Below, piece after piece: positions 1 to 5,021 of a stretch of 5,021 nt of DNA. Source of the DNA: Sphingomonas sp. (GTDB lineage: Bacteria > Pseudomonadota > Alphaproteobacteria > Sphingomonadales > Sphingomonadaceae); the NCBI GenBank assembly GCA_019247755.1, contig JAFBAM010000102.1, forward strand, positions 1-5,021, written 5' to 3'. Position numbers and translations under genes: made by a program. The notes under the pieces are model-generated. The model ran no database searches, was not told where the DNA came from, and saw nothing but the letters and a program-made list of their open reading frames with translations. Within the stretch, counting starts at the first letter, position 1; every line of letters starts with the position of its first letter.

Positions 1-1263
1 GTTCGCGAGCGCGACCGCGTCGGCCATGTCCTTGTAGGGCATGATGGTCGAGAGCGGGCCGAACGGCTCGCAGTCGTGGACCGCCTCGGTCTTCCACGGG
101 TCGGCGGTGCGCAGAAGCACCGGCGGCAGGAATGCACCCCCCGGCACAGGCGGATCGGCATTGGGGTCGCCCGCGACGATGCGCGCGCCAGCTGCTTCGA
201 GCTGTGCGATCTTTTCCCGCACGTCGTCGAGCTGGCTGAGGCTGACAAGCGCGCCCATGCGCGTATCCTCGACGCGCGGGTCGCCGACCTTGGTCTTGGC
301 GAGCCGCTCGGCCAGCGCCTGCTGGACCGCGTCGAGATATTGCGCCGGCGCCATTGCGCGGCGAATGGCCGTGCACTTCTGGCCCGCCTTGACCGTCATC
401 TCGGTCGCGACTTCCTTGATGAACAGGTCGAACTCCGGCGTCCCCGGCGCCGCGTCAGGCCCCAACAGAGAGGCGTTGAGGCTATCCTGCTCGGCAACGA
501 AGCGGACGGACTCGCGGACGACGGTTGGGTGCGTGCGGAGCTTCAACGCCGTCGACGCAGAACCCGTGAAGCTGACGACGTCCTGCCCTGTCAGATGGTC
601 GAACAGATCGCCAACGCCGCCGACGATCAGCTGGATCGCACCGGCGGGGAGGACGTTCGCCTCGATCATGATCTTGAACGCGGCTTCGCATAGATAGGCC
701 GTTGCGGTGGCCGGCTTCACGATTGCCGGAACGCCCGCGAGCAGGGTCGGTGCGAGCTTCTCCAGCATTCCCCACACGGGGAAGTTGAAGGCGTTGATGT
801 GCACCGCCGCGCCCTGGAGGGGCGTGTAGATGTGCTGGCCGACGAACGTGCCGTTCTTCGAGAGGCCTTCGAGCTGGCCGTCGAGCAGCACGTGGGCGTC
901 CGGAAGCTCGCGCCGGCCCTTCGAGGAGAAGGAAAAGAGCGTTCCCGCCCCGCCTTCGATGTCGATCCAGCCGTCCTTGCGCGTCGCGCCGGTCAAATAG
1001 TTGAGCTCGTACAGCTCTTCCTTGCGGGCCATGATCGCGAGGCCGAGCGCCTTCACCATTCGCGCGCGGTCGTGGAATGTCAGCTTGCGCAGCGCGGGCC
1101 CGCCGACCTCGCGGGCGTGACGGAGCATGGCTCCGAAATCGAGCCCGCTGGAACCGGTCATCGCCACCGGCGCGCCGTCGATTGCGCTCGGAATCTCGGA
1201 AAGGTTGCCGTCGCCAGCGATCCAGCGATCGCGCTCGTAGTTAAGGAGCTGCTGAGTCTTCAT
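1..1263 (-). CDS. paaZ: PaaZ-type oxepin-CoA hydrolase / semialdehyde dehydrogenase, N-terminal ALDH part (3' end off the left edge)
   Basis: My translation of the minus strand from the ATG at 1263 to base 1 gives 421 codons with no stop. In the phenylacetate pathway PaaZ opens the oxepin-CoA ring with a C-terminal MaoC-like hydratase, then oxidises the resulting semialdehyde-CoA with NADP+ in its N-terminal aldehyde dehydrogenase domain; it is cytoplasmic. Visible here: the start MKTQQLLNYERDRWIAGDG, WIDIEGG, INAFNFPVWGMLEK (N160 in NFP), VKPATATA (K183), the SFTGSA loop near 231-236, general base E258 in AEQDSLN and nucleophile C297 in AGQKCTAIRR. From memory these match E. coli PaaZ closely, including the spacing of its E256 and C295. 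E. coli PaaZ is about 680 residues, so the hydratase half, if present, lies outside the window; some bacteria use a stand-alone ALDH homologue instead. The start is supported by alignment to the PaaZ N-terminus; the ribosome site (about TAGAAG) is weak. No other paa gene is visible. Confidence 0.9.
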   Translation of the reverse strand, partial: MKTQQLLNYERDRWIAGDGNLSEIPSAIDGAPVAMTGSSGLDFGAMLRHAREVGGPALRKLTFHDRARMVKALGLAIMARKEELYELNYLTGATRKDGWIDIEGGAGTLFSFSSKGRRELPDAHVLLDGQLEGLSKNGTFVGQHIYTPLQGAAVHINAFNFPVWGMLEKLAPTLLAGVPAIVKPATATAYLCEAAFKIMIEANVLPAGAIQLIVGGVGDLFDHLTGQDVVSFTGSASTALKLRTHPTVVRESVRFVAEQDSLNASLLGPDAAPGTPEFDLFIKEVATEMTVKAGQKCTAIRRAMAPAQYLDAVQQALAERLAKTKVGDPRVEDTRMGALVSLSQLDDVREKIAQLEAAGARIVAGDPNADPPVPGGAFLPPVLLRTADPWKTEAVHDCEPFGPLSTIMPYKDMADAVALAN

Positions 1264-1273
1264 TCTTCTACCC

Positions 1274-1358
1274 GTCACCCTGAACTCGTTTCAGGGTCCA
1301 TTTTTGAGACCGCGATGCCCTACGAACAAAATGGATGCTGAAACAAGTTCAGCATGAC
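1274..1358. repeat. REPIN-like element: two inverted palindromic repeats, each forming a hairpin
   Basis: Two 31-base arms (1274-1304 and the reverse complement of 1328-1358) match at 26 of 31 positions around a 23-base centre. Each arm also folds by itself. The left hairpin pairs ACCCTGAA (1277-1284) with TTCAGGGT (1290-1297) over loop CTCGT. The right hairpin pairs ATGCTGAA (1335-1342) with TTCAGCAT (1348-1355) over loop ACAAG. Four of the five arm mismatches are compensated within each hairpin (CC/GG on the left, TG/CA on the right), so both 8-bp stems stay perfect. This is the structure of a REPIN, a pair of REP sequences in inverted orientation, mobilised elsewhere by RAYT transposases. 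I recall very similar repeats scattered between genes in sphingomonads. It fills 85 of the 122 bp between two divergent genes, so it is not a terminator for either. Confidence 0.85.
1304..1332 (+). promoter_or_regulatory. Candidate sigma-70-like promoter for the dehydratase, in the repeat centre
   Basis: TTGAGA at 1304-1309 matches five of six bases of the -35 consensus. Exactly 17 bp later CAAAAT at 1327-1332 matches four of six bases of the -10 consensus. Transcription would begin near 1339, giving a leader of about 47 nt before the ATG at 1386 and passing through most of the right hairpin. It is the best-spaced hexamer pair I see in this gap, but chance matches of this quality are common and alphaproteobacterial promoters are loosely defined. 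Confidence 0.25.
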
Positions 1359-1370
1359 AAAGGGGCGACG

Positions 1371-1375
1371 AGGAG
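1371..1375 (+). promoter_or_regulatory. Ribosome binding site that decides the dehydratase start
   Basis: AGGAG lies 10 nt before the ATG at 1386. The earlier in-frame ATG at 1335 lies inside the right repeat hairpin and has no Shine-Dalgarno match ahead of it. This supports 1386 as the true start. Confidence 0.7.
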
Positions 1376-1385
1376 AGGCGAAGCG

Positions 1386-2330
1386 ATGATTCCACCCGTA
1401 CGGCCGATTGCGCTTCAGGACATCGAGACGGCGCGCGAGCGGATCAAAGGCACGGTGCTGCGGACGCCGCTCGTGGAGTTCGACGACGGCATCTACCTCA
1501 AGCTCGAGAACCTCCAGCCGACCAACGCCTACAAGATCCGCGGCGGCGCCAACGCGGTCGCCGCCCTGTCGGACGAAGCACGAGCCAAAGGCGTGTGGAC
1601 GATCAGCGCCGGCAATGCCGGTCAGGGCGTCGCTTATGCCGCGCGGGCGTTCGGCATTCCCTGCACCGTGGTCGCGATCGAGACCGCGCCACAGACCAAG
1701 CTCGACCGGATGCGAGCGCTGGGTGCGGAAATCGTACCGGTCTCCTACGACCGCGCCTGGGTGGCGGCGGAAACGCACGAATTTCCCGGTCTGGACGCGA
1801 CCTTCGTCCATCCTTTCGACAATCACGACTTCATCGCCGGGCACGGCACGATGGGCCTCGAAATCCTCGAGGATTGCCCCGACGTCCGCACCGTGATTTG
1901 CGCGATTGGCGGCGGCGGTCTGATCACCGGCGTCGGCAGCGCCATCAAGGCGAAGAAGCCCGACACGAGGGTACTCGGGGCTGAGCCCGAGACGGCCGCG
2001 CCTTACGCACTTTCGCTTCGTGAAGGCGGGCCGCAGAAATATGCGGACTGGGAAGCGAGCTTCGTCGATGGCGCGGGCGGCAAAAGCGTGACCGAACGGA
2101 TGTGGAAGCGGATGCGGCCGGTGACCGACGGCGCAATCACGGTGACGCTCAAGCAAACCGCCGATGCGATGCGGCTCATCGCGGAGAAGTCGCGCGCGAT
2201 CGCCGAGGGCGCCGGCGCGCTGTCGCTGGCTGCTGCGTTGACCGGGGAAGCGGGCGAGGGGCCGATCGTCTGCGTCGTGTCCGGCGGGAACATCGACCTC
2301 GCCAAGTTCTGCGAGCTCCTTGCAGATTAA
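1386..2330 (+). CDS. PLP-dependent threonine/serine dehydratase-like enzyme (fold type II)
   Basis: A 314-residue protein with the order of motifs seen in threonine/serine ammonia-lyases, cytoplasmic enzymes that use pyridoxal phosphate to remove water and ammonia from L-threonine or L-serine, giving 2-oxobutyrate or pyruvate. Visible: KLENLQPTNAYKIRGG with Schiff-base lysine K50; SAGNAGQG at 74-81, facing substrate and cofactor; FDNHDFIAGHGT at 144-155; phosphate-binding GGGGL at 175-179; GAEPE at 198-202; AEGAGALSLAA at 273-283; SGGNID at 299-304, where the serine normally contacts the pyridine nitrogen. The length matches catabolic or serine-racemase-like members and leaves no room for the C-terminal ACT-type regulatory domain of biosynthetic IlvA. 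The lysine motif departs from the usual GSFKxRGA, and the histidine usually following SAGN is alanine, so the substrate is uncertain; serine racemase or another beta-elimination is possible. The frame is open back to 1335, but those 17 codons start in repeat DNA. It is divergent from the PaaZ gene, with 92 bp to the next gene. Confidence 0.85.
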   Translation: MIPPVRPIALQDIETARERIKGTVLRTPLVEFDDGIYLKLENLQPTNAYKIRGGANAVAALSDEARAKGVWTISAGNAGQGVAYAARAFGIPCTVVAIETAPQTKLDRMRALGAEIVPVSYDRAWVAAETHEFPGLDATFVHPFDNHDFIAGHGTMGLEILEDCPDVRTVICAIGGGGLITGVGSAIKAKKPDTRVLGAEPETAAPYALSLREGGPQKYADWEASFVDGAGGKSVTERMWKRMRPVTDGAITVTLKQTADAMRLIAEKSRAIAEGAGALSLAAALTGEAGEGPIVCVVSGGNIDLAKFCELLAD

Positions 2331-2350
2331 AAGCCTGCAATGCGCCCCTT

Positions 2351-2370
2351 CCTGAAATCCGCCGTTCAGG
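2351..2370 (+). terminator. Small hairpin after the dehydratase gene, weak terminator candidate
   Basis: CCTGAA (2351-2356) pairs perfectly with TTCAGG (2365-2370) over an 8-base loop, 20 bp after the dehydratase stop. There is no following T tract, so it does not look like a standard intrinsic terminator. The stem sequence equals the inner six bases of the left hairpin of the upstream repeat, which may be coincidence or a decayed repeat fragment. The rest of the 92-bp gap (2331-2422) shows only an AT-rich GATAAATT near 2378, a poor -10 candidate. Confidence 0.2.
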
Positions 2371-2422
2371 TTCGCCGGATAAATTCGTGGGCCTCAGATC
2401 ATCCAATCATGGAGGATGCCAG

Positions 2423-2920
2423 ATGCATAAAGCTATCGGCCTCGTCCTGGCGGGTCTGGGCGCCGTCGCGATTACCGGTGCCGCAGCCGCTGCGAGCCAG
2501 GACCGCCACACAATGAACGTTCCGCTGCCCGACGGGTCGAATATCCGCGTCGACTACGTCGGCGATATCGCGCCGAAGGTGACCGTCACTCCCGCGCCCT
2601 TTGCCGCCGGTTTTCCGGCTTTCGGCTTGTTCGACCGGACCATGTTCGGCGTGCAGCGGCAGATCGACGCAATGATGCGCGAGATCAATCGAACTGCGAA
2701 GCTGCCCGTTACCGGAGCGCCGGGGCTGAACGTTGCCGCCTATGACAATGCACCGGCAGGGGGCTCGAGCGTGACGGTGGTTTCGACCAGTAACGGATCG
2801 AAAACCTGCACCCGGATGACCGAAGTAACCTCGCAAGGGCCGGGCAAGCCACCGAAGGTTGTCACGAACGTAAGCGGCGATTGTGCTGCCGAGGGTGCGC
2901 CGTCGAAGCCCGTGACCTGA
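2423..2920 (+). CDS. Small exported protein of unknown function
   Basis: A 165-residue protein that I do not recognise as a named family. It starts at ATG 2423, 7 nt after a strong GGAGG (2411-2415). The first 24 residues are a typical Sec signal: MHK, a hydrophobic stretch, then an alanine run with likely cleavage after AAAAA before SQD. No lipobox cysteine is present, so a soluble periplasmic or secreted protein is likely. The mature part has a beta-rich, polar segment (MNVPLPDGSNIRVDYVGD), a Phe/Pro/Ala-rich stretch with VTPAPFAAGFPAF (residues 54-66), an amphipathic segment (VQRQIDAMMREINR, 77-90) and a C-terminal region with the only two cysteines, C129 (KTCTRM) and C154 (SGDC), 25 residues apart and able to form a disulfide after export. 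No transmembrane helix follows the signal. Bases 58 bp downstream of its stop begin a membrane glycosyltransferase on the same strand; co-transcription is possible but unproven. Confidence 0.75.
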   Translation: MHKAIGLVLAGLGAVAITGAAAAASQDRHTMNVPLPDGSNIRVDYVGDIAPKVTVTPAPFAAGFPAFGLFDRTMFGVQRQIDAMMREINRTAKLPVTGAPGLNVAAYDNAPAGGSSVTVVSTSNGSKTCTRMTEVTSQGPGKPPKVVTNVSGDCAAEGAPSKPVT

Positions 2921-2939
2921 GCGGGGGAGCGCCACGGCT

Positions 2940-2961
2940 TAGATTATCTTAATTTGAAAAT
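2940..2961 (+). promoter_or_regulatory. AT-rich island ahead of the glycosyltransferase, possible promoter
   Basis: In otherwise GC-rich DNA the 58-bp gap contains a stretch dominated by A and T, including TATCTT at 2945-2950, which matches four of six -10 bases. No good -35 hexamer lies at the right distance. It suggests the glycosyltransferase may have its own promoter, but this rests on composition alone. Confidence 0.2.
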
Positions 2962-2978
2962 GCGATGGGAGCGGCGAG

Positions 2979-4250
2979 ATGAATGCGCCGTTCCCATTGG
3001 CTGGCGACGTCCAGGTTGCTCCTGCGCAGGAGCGCGGGTCGCCCTTGCATCTTGTCGCCATCCTCTGTCTGGCAGCGATCGCGCGGGCAATGTTCTGGAA
3101 CGTGCGGCCGCCGGACATGGGCATCTTCCTCGAGCCCTGGTTCGCGCACATCGTGCATTACGGCCCTGTCGGTGCCTTCGCGCATCCGTTCAGCAACTAC
3201 GAGCCGGCATATCTGTACTTGCTGGCAGCCGGATCGCTCGCGGCGAGCTTCGCGACGCCGATGACGATCATCAAGATTTTGTCGGTCGCCGGGACCCTGT
3301 TCCTGACGCTGGCATTCGCCAAACTTCTCGAAGCTGCGGGTGTCGCGCGGAGGAACGCTTGGCTGCTACTTGTGTTGCCGAGCGTCGTGTTCAACGATGC
3401 CTTGCTCGCCCAGTGCGATGCGCTCTGGGCCGGCGCATGCGTGTTCGCTTTGGCGGCGATGATCCGCGGTCGGACGCTCGTTTCAATGGTGTGGTGCGGC
3501 GTCGCGATGGCGTTCAAGGCCCAGGCAGCGTTCATTGCGCCAGTCATTGTCGGCGCGATGATCGGCCGCCGCGCGCCCTTGTGGCAGTGGGCTGTGCCCG
3601 CGCTGGTCTTCCTCGCAACCCTCGTGCCACCCTTCGCAATGGGCTGGCCGGGGATGAAGCTGCTGACGGTGTATCTGGACCAGGCCGCCTGGGACAAGAT
3701 TCCGGGAAGGCTCGCGAACCCGTGGATGTTCGGGACGATGTTCGCCAACCATCCGTCGAGAGACTGGTTCTGGCTCGGCTATGTCGCGGCAGGAGCGGCG
3801 GCCGTCGCGATTGCCGCGATGGCGGCTCGGAATGTGCGCAGCCCACGCAAGCTCATCCTACTCGGCGCCCTGGCGGGAACAATGCTGCCCTTCCTGCTGC
3901 CGAAGATGCTCGAGCGCTATTACTTCCTCGGAGACTTGATGACGGTCGCACTGGCGCTGACCTGGCGCAGCCGTCCTGCGATTGTCGCGATGGGCGCTGT
4001 TCAGATGGCGACAATGCTGTCGCTCCTGACCCTGATGTACTGGTTCTACGAGCCCTATCCGGCGCTCATCGGTTCATTATTCGCTGCTGCCAGCATCGCG
4101 ATCATGGTCAGGATGGCCGCGCCGGCGATCCGGTCGCTCGTTCCGAACCTTCGCGGCTCAAAGCATCCGGAGGTCGAAGCGCCGGGTGGTCGGGTGGCTG
4201 CTCGACAGCCCGCCGTCGACGACCAGCGCCGCGCCGTTGACGTAGCTTGA
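2979..4250 (+). CDS. Multi-pass membrane GT-C glycosyltransferase, Gpi18/mannosyltransferase-like
   Basis: A 423-residue polytopic inner-membrane protein with roughly ten hydrophobic segments, for example near 23-40, 77-92, 97-114, 127-142, 150-161, 168-193, 203-219, 265-283, 291-308 and 333-377. GT-C enzymes transfer sugars from polyprenyl-phosphate donors on the outer membrane face. The motif pattern fits: D46 in PPDMGIFLEPWFAHI, in the first outer loop where the catalytic acid usually sits; FSNYEPAYLYLL at 71-82; QCDALWAG at 145-152; AFKAQAAFIAP at 178-188; NPWMFG at 247-252; and LPKMLERYYFLGDLM at 307-321, close to the KMHERYFF pattern I recall from bacterial Gpi18-like proteins. Start at ATG 2979 follows GGGAG (2967-2971) by 7 nt. 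Residues 394-423 are encoded antisense to the end of the SDR gene, are hydrophilic and resemble no domain, so the last 30 residues may be a dispensable cytoplasmic tail. Donor, acceptor and product are not predictable here; no glycan-cluster neighbours are visible. Confidence 0.75.
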   Translation: MNAPFPLAGDVQVAPAQERGSPLHLVAILCLAAIARAMFWNVRPPDMGIFLEPWFAHIVHYGPVGAFAHPFSNYEPAYLYLLAAGSLAASFATPMTIIKILSVAGTLFLTLAFAKLLEAAGVARRNAWLLLVLPSVVFNDALLAQCDALWAGACVFALAAMIRGRTLVSMVWCGVAMAFKAQAAFIAPVIVGAMIGRRAPLWQWAVPALVFLATLVPPFAMGWPGMKLLTVYLDQAAWDKIPGRLANPWMFGTMFANHPSRDWFWLGYVAAGAAAVAIAAMAARNVRSPRKLILLGALAGTMLPFLLPKMLERYYFLGDLMTVALALTWRSRPAIVAMGAVQMATMLSLLTLMYWFYEPYPALIGSLFAAASIAIMVRMAAPAIRSLVPNLRGSKHPEVEAPGGRVAARQPAVDDQRRAVDVA

Positions 4251-4910
4251 TTCGTCCGAGGCGAGGAACAGGGCCGCGTTTGCGATTTCGCTAGGCTCGC
4301 CGCCCCGGTTGAGCGGATTGAGCTCCCCGATGCGCGGTTCCTGGCCGGCTGCCTTGGCCATGTCGTAAATGCCCTTGGTCATGCCGGTTTCGATCAGGCC
4401 GGGGCAGATTGCGTTGACGCGGACGCCGCTGCCGTAGAGCTGCTGGGCGCTGGTCTGCACGAGGTTGATCACGCCGGCCTTGGACGCCGAATAAGCCGCG
4501 CCGCCCGCGCCCGAACGAAGGCCCGCGACGCTCGCGGTGCAGATGATCGAACCGCCTCCGTTTTTGGCGATGACCGGGCCCGCATATTTGACTGCGAGGA
4601 ACGGGCCGATCAGGTTGATGCGCAGGATCTCGGCCCAGTCGGCGGCGGTTTGGTCGTTGATTGTGGCCCAGCCACCCGAGATTCCGGCATTGGCGAAGAA
4701 GATGTCGAGACGGCCGTGCTTGGCCGCCGTCTCTTCGACCAGCCGCTTCACGTCCGCTTCGCTGCCGGCGTCGGCGTGCGTGTCGGCACCCTCGCTGACG
4801 TCAGCACCGACGACCGTCGCGCCCTCGCTCCGGAACAGCTCGACCGTCGCTTTGCCAATCCCCGATGCCGCGCCCGTGACGATCGCGACCTTGCCTGAAA
4901 GTCTCCCCAT
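4158..4910 (-). CDS. Classical short-chain dehydrogenase/reductase (SDR)
   Basis: A 250-residue cytoplasmic oxidoreductase of normal length for classical SDRs. Visible: Rossmann motif TGAASGIG at 12-19; D37 after the second strand (GADVSE), which usually selects NAD(H) over NADP(H); ANAG at 73-76 in place of the usual NNAG; and the catalytic tetrad N99, S127, Y140 and K144 (YSASK). It continues with the PGLIETGM segment at 170-177 and the C-terminal VNGAALVVDGG at 224-234. It oxidises a hydroxyl or reduces a carbonyl; the substrate cannot be read from sequence. The divergently placed acyl-CoA dehydrogenase suggests acyl-CoA or related lipid, terpenoid or aromatic catabolism, for example a 3-hydroxyacyl-CoA or alcohol step, but that is inference from context. 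The start at 4910 gives the standard MGRLSGKVAIVTG beginning; the ribosome site is weak (GAGTGAG just upstream). The 3' end overlaps the convergent glycosyltransferase gene by 93 bp. Confidence 0.92.
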   Translation of the reverse strand: MGRLSGKVAIVTGAASGIGKATVELFRSEGATVVGADVSEGADTHADAGSEADVKRLVEETAAKHGRLDIFFANAGISGGWATINDQTAADWAEILRINLIGPFLAVKYAGPVIAKNGGGSIICTASVAGLRSGAGGAAYSASKAGVINLVQTSAQQLYGSGVRVNAICPGLIETGMTKGIYDMAKAAGQEPRIGELNPLNRGGEPSEIANAALFLASDESSYVNGAALVVDGGLSSSHPTTRRFDLRML

Positions 4911-4921
4911 GGCTCACTCAT

Positions 4922-4941
4922 AGCCAACTGACACTGTTGCT
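4922..4941. promoter_or_regulatory. Imperfect dyad in the 45-bp SDR/acyl-CoA dehydrogenase gap, possible operator
   Basis: CAAC (4925-4928) and GTTG (4936-4939) are inverted around TGACACT, and pairing can be extended to AGC and GCT with one unpaired base. It sits midway between two divergent start codons, where a shared regulator could act on both. The arms are short and could be chance; no regulator gene is in view. Confidence 0.2.
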
Positions 4942-4955
4942 GATAGGCCGCGGCC

Positions 4956-5021
4956 ATGGATTTCAGCCTCAGCGCGCAAGAGACCGAATGGCGCGATCGC
5001 GTCCGCGACTTCATCCAGGCC
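4956..5021 (+). CDS. Acyl-CoA dehydrogenase, N-terminal fragment (cut by the right edge)
   Basis: The ATG at 4956 opens 22 codons that run to the end of the window: MDFSLSAQETEWRDRVRDFI and two more residues. The pattern of MDF, a short polar turn and an amphipathic helix rich in Arg, with RDRVRDFI, is the usual beginning of FAD-dependent acyl-CoA dehydrogenases, which introduce the alpha-beta double bond into acyl-CoA substrates. A weak ribosome site, GATAGG (4942-4947), lies 8 nt upstream. It is divergent from the SDR gene. Only the N-terminal helix is seen, so neither the subfamily nor the chain-length preference can be judged, and the family call itself rests on a short stretch. Confidence 0.7.
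   Translation, partial: MDFSLSAQETEWRDRVRDFIQA

Noticed and set aside
41..697. Two long plus-strand open frames over the PaaZ region (to 697 and 693)
   Set aside because: They lie antisense to the clearly recognisable PaaZ aldehyde dehydrogenase; their Arg/Ser/Ala-rich products are typical of shadow frames in GC-rich DNA.
799..1341. Plus-strand frame of 180 codons ending in the repeat
   Set aside because: It is antisense to PaaZ, and its last residues (RHPELVSGS and on) are simply the translated left half of the repeat.
1274..1358. Repeat read as a bidirectional terminator
   Set aside because: The flanking genes diverge from it, so no transcript ends there, and neither hairpin is followed by a proper T tract in a useful direction.
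1320..2156. Minus-strand frame of 278 codons opposite the dehydratase
   Set aside because: The sense strand has all fold type II PLP motifs. The antisense product resembles nothing I know and ends in translated repeat (MLNLFQHPF).
2102..2422. Upstream extension of the secreted-protein frame
   Set aside because: It overlaps the dehydratase 3' end out of frame and would bury the signal peptide. The ATG at 2423 with GGAGG is clearly the start.
2954..4240. Alternative plus-strand frame of 428 codons over the glycosyltransferase
   Set aside because: Its product is Arg/Gly-rich without membrane segments, whereas the frame starting at 2979 has consistent helices and GT-C motifs.
4537..4923. Plus-strand frames opposite the SDR gene
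   Set aside because: The minus strand encodes a complete SDR with cofactor and catalytic motifs; the plus frames are shadows.
1..5021. Mobile element, prophage, CRISPR, tRNA or defence system
   Set aside because: Apart from the single REPIN-like repeat I saw no transposase, integrase, direct-repeat array, cloverleaf or toxin-antitoxin pair. The content is ordinary metabolic and envelope genes.

Overview
The window is GC-rich, densely coded chromosomal DNA. A two-hairpin palindromic repeat (REPIN-like) of a type I associate with Sphingomonadales lies between the first two genes, so I infer a sphingomonad or close relative (Alphaproteobacteria). The catabolic gene content fits, but the assignment rests on recalled family resemblance, not on a search.

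Layout, left to right. (1) Bases 1-1263, minus strand: the first 421 codons of a PaaZ-type ring-opening enzyme of aerobic phenylacetate degradation. It runs off the left edge, so only the aldehyde dehydrogenase part is visible. (2) Bases 1264-1385: a short divergent intergenic region almost filled by the repeat (1274-1358). (3) 1386-2330, plus: a PLP-dependent threonine/serine dehydratase-like enzyme. The same frame is open back to 1335, but that extension is repeat DNA. (4) 2423-2920, plus: a small exported protein of unknown function. (5) 2979-4250, plus: a multi-pass membrane glycosyltransferase of the GT-C type, resembling bacterial Gpi18-like mannosyltransferases. (6) 4158-4910, minus: a short-chain dehydrogenase/reductase whose 3' end overlaps the 3' end of the glycosyltransferase gene by 93 bp. 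(7) 4956 to the right edge, plus: the first 22 codons of an acyl-CoA dehydrogenase, divergent from the SDR gene with a 45-bp gap.

The two edges carry CoA-ester catabolism: phenylacetyl-CoA ring cleavage on the left, acyl-CoA dehydrogenase plus SDR on the right. The three genes between them have no obvious shared pathway. I found no tRNA, rRNA, CRISPR array, insertion sequence or phage gene, and no convincing new multi-gene system. The points most worth a second look are the repeat between the divergent genes and its effect on start-codon annotation and 5' leaders, the non-standard PLP-lysine motif of the dehydratase, the antisense 3' overlap, and the unknown secreted protein.
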